DNA from: Volvox africanus
Lineage: Eukaryota; Chlorophyta; Chlorophyceae; Chlamydomonadales; Volvocaceae
Direction: 5' to 3'
Length of the DNA: 64,000 bases
Assembly (NCBI GenBank): GCA_030268105.1
Contig: BSDZ01000019.1
Coordinates: forward strand, 1,652,001-1,716,000
A program made the translations under genes and the position numbers. The first letter of the stretch is position 1; each line of letters starts with the position of its first letter. This document shows, piece by piece, positions 47,982 through 59,284 of the stretch. The notes beneath the pieces were generated by a model, which was not told where the DNA came from, did not search any database, and saw only the letters and a list, made by a program, of their open reading frames with translations.

Positions 47982-49217
47982 CTATTTCGGCTGAGGTACA
48001 AACGGCGGCATTAGAGGGCAATCCTTCGTAGAATGGCTCTCCGCACACCGTAGACAAACGTTGGCCAATTTTCGACGCTCGAATTCGGAACGATTGCAAT
48101 TCCATTTTGGCATAAATGTGTCGTCCGTACGAGTACGCTTCGCGTTGGGGTCGGAACGCTGTGCGGCTGCCGACGACGGCGCACCACCACGCTTCCTGTT
48201 CCTAGCTGGGTCCGAGCTCGGACCTGCCCCTCCTGTACCACGGACACCCGAGCTAGCGCCCCCGCGCGCCTTGCGTTGCCTGTTGCTGCGTCGCGTCGCG
48301 GCAGTAGGCGTGGGGCGGGTCGCGCCGAGGTCCTGGTCGAGAGCCACAGCTTCCCCAAGCGGATCCTGCACTTGCACGGCATTTGCACGAGGGGCAGACT
48401 TGACTTCTTCCTCGCCGGCAAGAAGTCGTATCTCCGCGCCCTTAGCAAAAGCGACCAACGCGTCATACGACTTGATCTGCGCTCCAACCAAGTCAGTGGC
48501 GCACCATTTAGCCAAAAGTTTCGTTAGGCCTCGCCTAAACCAAAAGACACGCTCAGATTCGGTGAGGTCAGCAATGGGAGTCACAAGTGCTTCGAAGCGT
48601 GACTGGTACGCAGGTACGTTTTCATCCCGACGCATGTGGTAGCTACCCGCTGCCAAAACGTTACGAGCTTCCACATCGCGTGCTTGAACCTCAGTAGCGA
48701 ATCGTGCGAGCAAAGCGGCGACTAACTCGTCAAAAGTATAGCTGCCCCGGGCGTTGGTCCAATTGCGATACCAGTCCTTCGCTGCGCCCTCGAGGGTGTT
48801 ACCAACGAAGAGACACCTGATACCGTCATTATCGCCACCATGAACAGCTTGGAGGTACTTTTTAGCGTCACGCACGTACGCACGAGTTGCATCGGCTATG
48901 CTATGCCCTGGTGTCTTGTCGGTCAGCGAAATATTGAGCCTAGGAACGGGAATCGACAATCTCATCACCTCAGGGATGTCATCATGCCCTCGAGCTTGAG
49001 GTAATGGCAGAACCCTTGGTCCAGCAGTGTTGTCCATATTCGTGTTCACTGCTGAATGCGGCACAATTAAGTGAGCAGGGGTCTGAAGGAAAAGGGGCTC
49101 TTGAGTGGCTCGCGCGCCAACAGTCTCAAGACCTCTATCCGGCGCTCTAGCAGCTACAACGAAATCGGGTTGGCTAGCTAGGCTAGTGTGCGGCGTATCG
49201 TCGTGTTCCGCGGACAT
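47982..49217 (-). CDS. gag: Gypsy Z gag
   Basis: 411 residues starting MSAEHDD and ending at the UAG at 47982-47984, in frame with pol. Capsid core, basic tail and CX2CX3HX4C knuckle are as in Y1. It differs from Y1 at a few positions (QAVHGG for QAGHGG, RSNRQR for RSNGQR). Confidence 0.93.
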   Translation of the reverse strand: MSAEHDDTPHTSLASQPDFVVAARAPDRGLETVGARATQEPLFLQTPAHLIVPHSAVNTNMDNTAGPRVLPLPQARGHDDIPEVMRLSIPVPRLNISLTDKTPGHSIADATRAYVRDAKKYLQAVHGGDNDGIRCLFVGNTLEGAAKDWYRNWTNARGSYTFDELVAALLARFATEVQARDVEARNVLAAGSYHMRRDENVPAYQSRFEALVTPIADLTESERVFWFRRGLTKLLAKWCATDLVGAQIKSYDALVAFAKGAEIRLLAGEEEVKSAPRANAVQVQDPLGEAVALDQDLGATRPTPTAATRRSNRQRKARGGASSGVRGTGGAGPSSDPARNRKRGGAPSSAAAQRSDPNAKRTRTDDTFMPKWNCNRSEFERRKLANVCLRCAESHSTKDCPLMPPFVPQPK

Positions 49218-49684
49218 GGAGCACGAAACGATACCCTAGTTTTGCGTAATAGAAGCCGACTTCTATCGCAAAGGCAAGAGTACAAAGCGACTCGGTGAGC
49301 CTACCGACAGTACTCTTGAGAAGATTCAGCAAACTCAGCAAGTAATTGCCCAGCTGAGTCCTGATCTCCGTAGTTTGAGCAATGAGAGTCGCCAACTGGT
49401 CCGGACGAACGCCGGTCTCAGTCGCCGCGGCAAGCAATGCCGGTGCACTGAGATTACCTGCGACTCAGAGCGTACACTTACACAACAAGTGCAGCAATCT
49501 AAGCAAAAGCAATTAAACGATTACAAACCGGAAGCGGCGGCGTCCAAAACGGCGCGGCCTAAGTCTTCGGCAAAAGTATCTAGCGGTCCTCGTGGTTCGT
49601 CGCTGGAACTCGCCATAGAAAGAACCTACTTCCGATTAGATAAAGAGAGACAGTTAGGCAACGAACCTGGTCTCGATACCAAAT
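49218..49684 (-). promoter_or_regulatory. Gypsy Z leader with primer binding site
   Basis: 467 nt. The primer site TGGTATCGAGAC is at 49681-49670. One extra base follows it compared with other copies (GAGACCAGG versus GAGACAGG). Confidence 0.75.
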
Positions 49685-50508
49685 TGTTGTACCTCTCGTT
49701 CGCGTTTGCTCATGAGTATCTGCACGTCTGGAGACTATCGACACCGATGCACGAGCACTTGCAAGTACAGCAAGGCAAGCGAGAGCAAACAGAGACAGCG
49801 GAAGACTTCAAGACGAAGAGAGATATAACTTACAGTCTTACGGGTCAGAATGATGCAATGGACGAAATCGCCGTCAGCGCCGGAAGCAAGCAATCATCAC
49901 GCGGCGGTGATTAGCGAAGTTAAGGCTTAGCTCGGGCTAAGTAGAATAGTGTATAGAAATAGTAATTTAGAACACACGAGTGTTCTCCGGTATCGGATAT
50001 CTTGTCTAGCTTAGCCGTCCTCGCATCTGTTATACTCGCAGCATCGCAATGCCGTACGATTCACATTAGGAGGCCGATCCTAGATGTGACAACCCTACTG
50101 CGTCTAGGCGATGTCTACGCATAACAACGTATAAGCCTTTCCGGCATTCGCATGATGCAAGGGTCCGGATAACGATATCCGGTTGCAGGGCATGCATCGC
50201 GACGAGTGCGGCGCTCTCAACGTGTGCTTTAATGAAGTAATATTATATCAGATAATATTACTTATCGTTTCGTAGCACGAGCATAATGCGCACTTCAATG
50301 ATTAGGTCATTCATGCATGCTAGGCGGATTTGCCATGGTGCGATGTCGCGATGGATCATGACAACATGCCAGATGCATATATAAATGTATGCGAATACAT
50401 TTATATCATGCAGATTCATTCATATGTAATGCGTTCATCACAAAAGCACTTCGACTCATAGGATCGCGTCGACCTACGCGTCGACGGGAAATGAACCGTA
50501 GCACAACA
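49685..50508 (-). repeat. LTR-f: 5' LTR of gypsy Z
   Basis: 824 bp, partner of LTR-e. It is followed by TAGCA (target duplication) and CAACA (displaced end of LTR-d) at 50509-50518. Confidence 0.95.
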
Positions 50509-50523
50509 TAGCACAACATCTTG
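50509..50523. repeat. Nested insertion scar: TAGCA + CAACA + TCTTG
   Basis: Three 5-bp pieces lie side by side: TAGCA, the right target duplication of Z; CAACA, the missing terminus of LTR-d; and TCTTG, the right target duplication of the Y array in gag of X. The order fixes the nesting as Z in Y in X. Confidence 0.92.
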
Positions 50524-50822
50524 TCGGTCAGCAAAATATTGAGCCTAGGAACGGGAATCGACAATCTCATCACCTCAGGGATGTCATCATGCCCTCGAGC
50601 TTGAGGTAATGGCAGAACCCTTGGTCCAGCAGTGTTGTCCATATTCGTGTTCACTGCTGAATGCGGCACAATTAAGTGAGCAGGGGTCTGAAGGAAAAGG
50701 GGCTCTTGAGTGGCTCGCGCGCCAACAGTCTCAAGACCTCTATCCGGCGCTCTAGCAGCTACAACGAAATCGGGTTGGCTAGCTAGGCTAGTGTGCGGCG
50801 TATCGTCGTGTTCCGCGGACAT
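50519..50822 (-). pseudogene. gag: Gypsy X gag, N-terminal part
   Basis: Starts MSAEHDDTPHTSL at 50822 and runs about 100 codons to ...VPRLNILLTDK. There the frame enters the scar and LTR-f, so the ORF continues artificially into the LTR. The other half of the gene is at 27996-28932. Confidence 0.92.
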
Positions 50823-51288
50823 GGAGCACGAAACGATACCCTAGTTTTGCGTAATAGAAGCCGACTTCTATCGCAAAGGCAAGAGTACAAAGCGATTCGG
50901 TGAGCCTACCGACAGTACTCTTGAGAAGATTCAGCAAACTCAGCAAGTAATTGCCCAGCTGAGTCCTGATCTCCGTAGTTTGGGCAATGAGAGTCGCCAA
51001 CTGGTCCGGACGAACGCCGGTCTCAGTCGCCGCGGCAAGCAATGCCGGTGCACTGAGATTACCTGCGACTCAGAGCGTACACTTACACAACAAGTGCAGC
51101 AATCTAAGCAAAAGCAATTAAACAATTACAAACCGGAAGCGGCGGCGTCCAAAACGGCGCGGCCTAAGTCCTCGGCAAAAGTATCTAGCGGTCCTCGTGG
51201 TTCGTCGCTGGAACTCGCCATAGAAAGAACCTACTTCCGATTAGACAGAGAGAGACAGTTAGGCAACGAACCTGTCTCGATACCAAAT
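50823..51288 (-). promoter_or_regulatory. Gypsy X leader with primer binding site
   Basis: 466 nt with candidate primer site TGGTATCGAGAC at 51285-51274, three bases from LTR-g. The AUG-less overlapping frame (50788-51042) is conserved. Confidence 0.75.
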
Positions 51289-52112
51289 TGTTGTACCTCT
51301 CGTTCGCGTTTGCTCATGAGTTTCTGCACGTCTGGAGACTATCGACACCGATGCACGAGCACTTGCAAGTACAGCAAGGCAAGCGAGAGCAAACAGAGAC
51401 AGCGGAAGACTTCAAGATGAAGAGAGATATAACTTACGGTCTTACAGATCGGAATGATGCAATGGACGAAATCGCCGTCAGCGCCGGAAGCAAGCAATCA
51501 TCACGCGGCGGTGATTAGCGAAGTTCAGGCTTAGCTCGGGCTAAGTAGAATAGTGTATAGAAATAGTAATATAGAACACACGAGTGTTCTCCGGTATCGA
51601 ATGTCTTATCTTGCTTAGCCGTCCTCGCATCTGTTATACTCGCAGCATCGCAGTGCCGTACGATTCACATTAGGAGGCCGATCCTAGATGTGACAACCCT
51701 ACTGCGTCTAGGCGATGTCTACGCATAATAACGTATAAGCCTTTCCGGCATTCGCATGATGCAAGGGTCCGGATAACGATATCCGGTTGCAGGGCATGCA
51801 TCGCGACGAGTGCGGCGCTCTTAACGTGTGCTGTAATGAAGTAATATTATATCAGATAATATTACTTATCGTTTCGTAGCACGAGCATAATGCGCACTTC
51901 AATGATTCGGTCATTCATGCATGCTAGGCGGATTTGCCATGATGTGATGTCGCGATGGATAATGACAACATGCCAGATGCATATATAAATGTATGCGAAT
52001 ACATTTATATCATAATGATTCATTCATATGTAATGCGTTCATCACAAAAGCACTTCGCCTCGTAGGGTCGCGTCGACCTACGCGTCGGCGGGAAATGAAC
52101 CGTAGCACAACA
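51289..52112 (-). repeat. LTR-g: shared LTR, 5' of X and 3' of W
   Basis: 824 bp. It shares the diagnostic variants of LTR-a (AAGATGAAG, CGGTCTTACAGAT, GTCTTATCTTGC, ATCATAATGATTC), so it is the original X partner. It differs from LTR-h, the other end of W, at many sites. Only near its right end (GTAGGGTCGCG) does it match LTR-h rather than LTR-a. W therefore appears to have lost its own 3' LTR by recombination here. Confidence 0.93.
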
Positions 52113-52171
52113 ATTATCCCCCCTCCCGTATGCAGCGTCCTCGCTGCATCATACAGCATCGACTGCAGGGG

Positions 52172-55100
52172 TCATTGGGCTTGTGTGACACGTTTGCGGG
52201 CTTCTTCGAGCAGGGGTTTCATGTCCTGTGAGAAGTTGCGTGCCGGTTCCCATGAGTTGTGCTCGTCGGTATACCCTGTCCACTTAACCAAGTACTCGTG
52301 TACTGTTCGCTTACGTCGGTGTCGGCCCACACGACGCGCGCGATAATCTAACACCCGCTCCACATCGTAAAACTTCTGTTTACCAGCGATCCAGGTCTCG
52401 GGAACTGGTTCAATCGCTGCGGGGGCGTTAGCAGGCTCAGGGACGGGTTCCGTACCACGATACGGACGAACAAGCGATACGTGAAACGTGGGGTGAATGG
52501 TCATATCAGTGGGCAATGCAAGCTCCACAGCCACATTCCCAACCATGCGCACGACAGGATACAGGCCAATCCAGCGGGGTAAGAGTTTTCGGGATCCGTC
52601 GGCCAAGGAACGCAAGTTCTTGGTGCTTAGCAACACAAGTTGCCCTTCCGAAAACGTCACATCCTGCTTGGATTTGTTGTAGTATTCTGTCGTTCGTTGC
52701 TGCGCCGCGTCCAAACACGACTTCGCGTCTGTGATTCGGGACATAAACGACTTGGCAAAAAGTTTAGCAGCAGGCACGTTCACTTCCAACTCACGCCACA
52801 CGGGTAGCGCGGGATGAAATCCATAGTTAAGAAAGAACGGACTTTTGCCTGTAGAGCGGTTAACAGCATTGTTAAGCGCGAATTCTGCCGCAGTCAAATA
52901 TGTATCCCAAACAAGTGGTGTGCGACCAGCATAATTGCGCAACATATCACCCAACGTGCGGTTTGTGCGTTCGGTTTGACCATCAGTCTGCGGGTGATAC
53001 GCCGTGCTCAGGTTGACACGCATGCCAACTAGTTTGCAGAGCGCTTCCCAAAACTTAGACGTGAACTGTCCACCGCGGTCCGAGATCACATTTTGGGAAT
53101 CCCGTGTAACCGAACCACATTATCGAAAAACAAACGTGCGGTTTGCTCAGCCGTGCAGGATGATGTGCATGGTGCTAGGTGAACCATCTTAGTCAGACGA
53201 TCGACCATTACGAACACCGCATCGTATCCCCCCTCAGTTTTGGGCAGCGCGACTACGAAGTCCATGGAAACACTTTCCCAAGGCGCATCCGGGACAGGCA
53301 ACGGTTGCAACAACCCATGGCCCTTACCGGACAAAGCCTTATTGCGCTGGCACAGACTGCATGTCTGGACGAAGTTCACCGCATCCTTAGCCAAACGAGG
53401 CCACCAAAAGGAACGTTGCACCAAGTCGATCAATCGCTTGCTACCAGGGTGTCCTGCTAACGGGTCCTCGTGGAACCGCGCAAGGATGTCGTAGTGTAGC
53501 GCGTCGTCGTTCGGAACGACGATTTGCGTAGCTGAACCCTCCGTCCGTAGCCAAAGGCCATTCTGCTTGCGAAGGTTTTCTACATTAGCCGGGTCCGCGA
53601 ACCAGGCGTCTGCGCTGTAGGCAACCTTCAACCGCTCCGCGAGGTCTGTCGCGATCGGAACCTCCTCGCTACGCGGCCGCACGACGGGCGCTGCCAAAAT
53701 TGCAGCGTGTAGCGACGGATGTCGACTGAGAGCATCGGCAATATTCAATTTACCAGAAATATACTCCCAGGTGCAGTTGAACCTAGCTAGATATTCCATC
53801 CACCTAGCTTGACGGCGGTTCAACGTTGGAACGCTTTGCAAAAACGTTAGGGGCTTATGGTCAGTCTTTAAAGTAAACGGGCGTCCCTCGAGGTAACAGC
53901 GCCATTCCTTTAAAGCATGCAGCACGGCCAGAAGCTCCTGTTCCCCGGTGGTGTAGCGAATCTCCGCACCAGAAAACTTCTTACTCGTGAAGGCGATCGG
54001 TCGCCCTTCCTGTAACAATACAGTGCCGCTTCCAAATATTGAGGCATCAGACACTACCTCCACACGAAATGGCAACGAGTAATCAGGGAATGCAAGGGTG
54101 ACATCTTCGGCAATAATTCGTTTGAGCTCTTCGAATGCCCGCTGGCATTGCGACGTCCACGACTCGAGCGAAACGAAAACGCCTTTGCGAGTTAAGTTAG
54201 TAAGCGGGGCCGCAATGATGGAATATTTTTCAATGAACTTTCGGAAATAATTGGTCAAGCCAAGGAACTTACGCAGCTCCGTGAGGTTCTGAGGCGCGGG
54301 CCAATCGCGAACCACGGCGACCTTCCGCGGGTCCATCTTCACACCGGTGGCCGACACAATGTGGCCCAAATATTCCACCTGAGGCTGCGCCCAAAAGCAT
54401 TTGGCGCGTTTAGCAAACAATTGCTCCCGCCTCATAACGTCGAGCACGAGCCGCAGATGCTCCAAGTGCTCCTCGCGCGTCTTAGAATATACCAAGATGT
54501 CATCCAGGTAGCAAACAACGAACCTGTCGATAAACGGCCTAAACATTCGGTCCATAACCGCCTGAAACGTCGCAGGGGCATTAGTCAAACCAAACGATAG
54601 GACCGTATACTCAAAGTGACCAAAGGGCGTCCGAAAAGCGGTTTTCGGGATATCAGAGGCAGCGATGCGAATCTGATTGTAGCCCTGTTGTAAGTCAATT
54701 GAGGAAAAATAAGCCGAGCCCTTCAGCTTATCCAACAGGTCGTCAACGCGTGGCAAAGGGTAACGATTTTTCACCGTATTTGCATTTAACCCCCGGTAAT
54801 CGATGCACATGCGCAAGGTCCCATCCTTCTTACCGACAAACAAAATCGGTGCAGAATACGGGGATGTGCTGGGGCGTATCATACCCTTCGCGAGCAAATC
54901 CGTCACCTGGCGCTTCACCTCGTCCAGCTCCAATGGACTCAACCTGTACATTGGCCGGGCCGTAGGCTGCGCTCCAGGCATGAGAGGGATTGTGTGATCA
55001 ACAGGACGCATAGGTGGTAGGCCAGGGATATCTTTAAAGACGTCCTCATACTGCGACAGTAGGGCCTCAACCTCAGGATCCGCAGAAATCTGCGCAGTGG

Positions 55101-56232
55101 TGACACAACAGCTCACCCGCGGCCTTAAAAGCAGTCCGTGGGCACCCTTCCGTAACAAACGGACGGCCTCCTTACGCCCGACTAGCTCTGGTTCGATTCG
55201 CGCGGCCATTGCGGTCACAGCGAAATTAACCATAGGCACCGCCTCAGTTTCGCCCTCCTTTGGTGTGACATGTTCGAACGACAGGAAAGGTACCTTAATC
55301 GACAGAGTACCCTTGCACATATGCAGGGTTGCGGTCTCCATGTCGATGCGCGCGCGGTACTGTCGTAATGTCGACGACCCCATTATGTACGGTGCAGTCT
55401 CTGCTAAGCCCTGCAGCACGTACGGCCGGGTCACAACACGCAAAGGGCCTATCGATAGGCTAAGGGTAATCCTGCCCACGATGGGATGCTTACCCCCGTC
55501 AGCAAGGGTAACCTGTGGACAATCAGACGACTCTGGGGACAACCCCAGCGCGTTCACCTCTGCGACAGAGATGAAGTCGTCGCTGGCACCGGTGTCAACA
55601 AGTGCCTTCAGAGTACGGCCATTCAAACCGATCTGAACCACAGGGACACGGTTATCTACGAGCGACTGCCCAGCAGACAACGTCAGTGCACTTAAGGCGG
55701 GTCCGTAACCAACGGCACCCCCATCAGGAGCTTCGTACCAAACGTCAACCGAGTAGGATAGGCATGGCCACGGAGCCAGCGTACCCTCCCAATCCACACC
55801 ATTAAACAAAACGGTGCCCGGCTCGAACCGGTGGACATGCCGCATACCCCTTAACGATGCCTCTGCCTTGCGCCGACAGAAAGCAGGGAGTAATACACAT
55901 GCGGCAGTGCCTGGATATTGACGCCTACATCTCCTGTATATGGCCAACTGTTCCGACATCTCACGCAGAGACGAGGGGATGAACAAAACCACGTGGTTGG
56001 ACAGATCGATAGACGACAGGGGACGGCGAGGTGTAAACAAATTACACAACGGATCGAAGCAGAGAAGTCCCGTGCGTCCGTCAAGCGTGATGCGTCGCGC
56101 AATGACTCGCTCGATGTGTCCAAGTACACAAGGCAACAATGCCTTAACGGCTGGTCGTAAGGATGACCACCGACCACGCGTTAGTTCAGAAATCCCAGGT
56201 AGTGTCCCCTCCACAGGAACCCGGGCAAGCCC
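52172..56232 (-). pseudogene. pol: Gypsy W pol, one-base frameshift in integrase
   Basis: The frame is open from the codon after the UAG (56232) to a stop at 53086 and then continues one frame over from 53089 to 52172. The cause is a run of four T at 53091-53094 where all other copies have five, between HGIPK and VISDR of the integrase core. This separates the first catalytic Asp from the second Asp and the Glu. Other motifs (DTGASD, YLDD, HHCC, chromodomain) are intact. A homopolymer sequencing error cannot be excluded. Confidence 0.92.
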
Positions 56233-57468
56233 CTATTTCGGCTGAGGTACATACGGCGGCATTAGAGGGCAATCCTTCGTGGAATGGTTCTCCGCACACC
56301 GTAGACAAACGTTGGCCAATTTTCGACGCTTGAATTCGGAACGATTGCAATTCCATTTTGGCATAAATGTGTCGTCCGTACGAGTACGCTTCGCGTTGGG
56401 GTCGGAACGCTGTGCGGCTGCCGACGACGGCGCACCACCACGCTTCCTGTTCCTAGCTGGGTCCGAGCTCGGACCTGCTCCTCCTGTACCACGGACACCC
56501 GAGCTAGCGCCCCCACGCGCCTTGCGTTGCCCGTTGCTGCGTCGCGTCGCGGCAGTAGGCGTGGGGCGGGTCGCGCCGAGGTCCTGGTCGAGAGCTACAG
56601 CTTCCCCAAGCGGATCCTGCACTTGCACGGCATTTGCACGAGGGGCAGACTTGACTTCTTCCTCGCCGGCAAGAAGTCGTATCTCCGCGCCCTTAGCAAA
56701 AGCGACCAACGTGTCATACGACTTGATCTGCGCTCCAACCAAGTCAGTGGCGCACCATTTAGCCAAAAGTTTCGTTAGGCCTCGCCTAAACCAAAAGACA
56801 CGCTCAGATTCGGTGAGGTCAGCAATGGGAGTCACAAGTGCTTCGAAGCGTGACTGGTACGCAGGTACATTTTCATCCCGACGCATGTGGTAGCTACCGG
56901 CTGCCAAAACCTTACGAGCTTCCACATCGCGCGCTTGAACCTCAGTAGCGAATCGTGCGAGCAAAGCGGCGACCAACTCGTCAAAAGTATAGTTGCCCCG
57001 GGCGTTGGTCCAATTGCGATACCAGTCCTTCGCTGCGCCCTCGAGGGTGTTACCAACGAAGAGACACCTGATACCGTCATTATCGCCACCATGAACAGCC
57101 TGGAGGTACTTTTTAGCGTCACGCACGTACGCACGAGTTGCATCGGCTATGCTATGCCCTGGTGTCTTGTCGGTCAGCGAAATATTGAGCCTAGGCACGG
57201 GAATCGACAATCTCATCACCTCAGGGATGTCATCATGCCCTCGAGCTTGAGGTAATGGCAGAACCCTTGGTCCAGCAGTGTTGTCCATATTTGTGTTCAC
57301 TGCTGAATGCGGCACAATTAAGTGAGCAGGGGTCTGAAGGAAAAGGGGCTCTTGAGTGGCTCGCGTGCCAACAGTCTCAAGACCTCTATCCGGTGCTCTA
57401 GCAGCCACAACAAAATCGGGTTGGCTAGCTAGGCTAGTGTGCGGCGTATCGTCGTGTTCCGTGGACAT
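56233..57468 (-). CDS. gag: Gypsy W gag
   Basis: 411 residues, starts MSTEHDDTPHTSL (Ala to Thr versus Y1), ends at the in-frame UAG 56233-56235 with PYVPQPK. Knuckle CLRCAENHSTKDC. Open throughout. Confidence 0.93.
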   Translation of the reverse strand: MSTEHDDTPHTSLASQPDFVVAARAPDRGLETVGTRATQEPLFLQTPAHLIVPHSAVNTNMDNTAGPRVLPLPQARGHDDIPEVMRLSIPVPRLNISLTDKTPGHSIADATRAYVRDAKKYLQAVHGGDNDGIRCLFVGNTLEGAAKDWYRNWTNARGNYTFDELVAALLARFATEVQARDVEARKVLAAGSYHMRRDENVPAYQSRFEALVTPIADLTESERVFWFRRGLTKLLAKWCATDLVGAQIKSYDTLVAFAKGAEIRLLAGEEEVKSAPRANAVQVQDPLGEAVALDQDLGATRPTPTAATRRSNGQRKARGGASSGVRGTGGAGPSSDPARNRKRGGAPSSAAAQRSDPNAKRTRTDDTFMPKWNCNRSEFKRRKLANVCLRCAENHSTKDCPLMPPYVPQPK

Positions 57469-57934
57469 GGAACACGAAATGATACCCTAGGTTTGCGTAA
57501 TAGAAGCCGACTTCTATCGCAAAGGCAAGAGTACAAAGCGATTCGGTGAGCCTACCGACAGTACTCTTGAGAAGATTCAGTAAACTCAGCAAGTACTTGC
57601 CCAGCTGAGTCCTGATCTCCGTAGTTTGGGCAATGAGAGTCGCCAACTGGTCCGGACGAAAGCCGGTCTCAGTCGCCGCAGCAAGCAATGCCGGTGCACT
57701 GAGATTACCTGCGACTCAGAGCGTACACTTACACAACAAGTGCAGCAATCTAAGCAAAAGCAATTAAACAATTACAAACCGGAAGCGGCGGCGTCCAAAA
57801 CGGCGCGGCCTAGGTCTTCGGCAAAAGTATCTAGCGGTCCTCGTGGTTCGTCGCTGGAACTCGCCATAGAAAGAACCTACTTCCGATTAGACAAAGAGAG
57901 ACAGTTAGGCAACGAACCTGTCTCGATACCAAAT
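57469..57934 (-). promoter_or_regulatory. Gypsy W leader with primer binding site
   Basis: 466 nt with TGGTATCGAGAC at 57931-57920. The overlapping AUG-less frame (57434-57688) remains open despite several substitutions (GFRPDQ, YYANLGYHFVF). Confidence 0.75.
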
Positions 57935-58760
57935 TGTTGTACCTCTCGTTCGCGTTTGCTCATCAGTATCTGCACGTCTGGAGACACTCGACACCGATGC
58001 GCGAACACTTGCAAGTACAGCAAGGCAAGCGCGAGCAAACAGAGACAGCGGAAGACTTCAAGACGAAGAGAGATATAACTTACAGTCTTATAGAGATCGG
58101 AATGATGCAATGGACGAAATCGCCGTCAGCGCCGGAAGCAAGCAATCATCACGCGGCGGTGATTAGCGAAGTTCAGGCTCAGCTCGGGCTAAGTAGAATA
58201 GCGTATAGAAATAGTAATATAGAACACACGAGTGTTCTCCGGTATCGAATGTCTTGTCTAGCTTAGCCGTCCTCGCATCTGTTATACTCGCAGCATCGCA
58301 ATGCCGTACGATTCACATCAGGAGGCCGATCCTAGATGTGACAACCCTACTGCGTCTAGGCGATGTCTACGCATAACAACGTATAAGCCTTTCCGGCATT
58401 CGCATGATGCAAGGGTCCGGATAACAATATCCGGTTGCGGGGCATGTATCGCGACGAGTGCGGCGCTCTCAACGTGTGCTTAAATGAAGTAATATTATAT
58501 CAGATAATATTACTTATCGTTTTGTAGCACGAGCATAATGCGCACTTCAATGCTTCGGTTATTCATGCATGCTAGGCGGATTTGCCATGATGCGATGTCG
58601 CGATGGATAATGACAACATGCCAGATGCATATATAAATGTATGCGAATACATTTATATCATGCAGATTCATTCATATGCAATGCGTTCATCACAAAAGCA
58701 CTTCGCCTCGTAGGGTCGCGTCGACCTACGCGTCGGCGGGAAATGAACCGTAGCACAACA
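57935..58760 (-). repeat. LTR-h: 5' LTR of gypsy W
   Basis: 826 bp, TG...CA termini. It is the most diverged LTR of the nest (GACACTCGACACC, TATAGAGATCGG, TATGCAATGCG). It is followed by ACTAG and copia sequence. Confidence 0.94.
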
Positions 58761-59284
58761 ACTAGCGCCCTGTGCTTGGTGCTGTCTGCGAGCTCCATGT
58801 TGCCGTCTTCTGCTGGCAGTACTCTAGAACCAGGAGGTAGTGGAGTCGTTCACGGCTTTGCATTGATGAGCTGATGCCGCTGCAGCAGCTCCTCGATGTA
58901 GTGCTGCTGCAACAGCTTTACCTCCCCGATCTCCATACCTCCTCTCCCCTCCAAACAGCTATACCTCCGTCCCTGATCTCCATACCTAGGAAAACTTTCG
59001 CCTCTCCAAGATCTCAAATCTTGAAGGCTAGCCTAATTGCTGCCTTTACCCTCCTGATGAGTACCTCGTCTTCTTAGGTGATGATGATGTCCTCCACATG
59101 CACCAGTAGGTAGACAATCTCCTTCTCATCCCTCTTTATGAACAATGCTGGGTCCGCTACTGACGGTTTGAACCCCAGCTTGCCCAGCTCCACCACTAGT
59201 TTCATGTACCAGCAGCGTGGGGCCTGTTTCAGCCCGTAGATTGATCGTAGGAGTTGCACGCCTGTTCACGGTCCGCAGACTCGT
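58761..59284 (-). pseudogene. Ty1/copia reverse transcriptase fragment
   Basis: Minus strand reads LLRSIYGLKQAPRCWY, then ADPALFIKRDEKEIVYLLV, VEDIIIT (usually VDD), then after stops and frame changes DLGEAKVFLGMEI, ELLQRHQLINAK, and LADSTKHRALV at the junction with LTR-h. This is the second half of a copia RT. It is cut on both sides by gypsy LTRs, and its C-terminal continuation is at 22737-23050 with about 100 codons missing. Confidence 0.88.

Larger units (their letters stand above)
43037..50508 (-). mobile_element. Gypsy element Z, complete
   Basis: A full-length element: LTR-e, polypurine tract, pol, gag, leader, LTR-f, 7472 bp. It is flanked by TAGCA on both sides, inserted in the end of LTR-d. 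Its two LTRs differ visibly only at one CpG near their primer-proximal ends, so it is the youngest or among the youngest insertions in the nest. No coding defect is seen. Confidence 0.95.
50519..52112 (-). mobile_element. Gypsy element X, upstream part (gag N-terminus, leader, 5' LTR)
   Basis: This piece continues X after the nested insertion. Gag resumes at TCTTGTCGGTCAGC, followed by the leader and LTR-g. Joined conceptually at TCTTG, the two parts make one ordinary element of the family. Confidence 0.92.
52113..58760 (-). mobile_element. Gypsy element W (interior and 5' LTR)
   Basis: Polypurine tract, pol, gag, leader and LTR-h on the minus strand. Its downstream LTR is LTR-g, shared with X. 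Gag and pol sequences carry more private differences from Y and Z than these do from each other. Confidence 0.92.

Noticed and set aside
28933..50518. A single giant retrotransposon with multiple genes
   Set aside because: Complete LTRs, primer sites, polypurine tracts and two different target duplications show separate elements nested in each other.
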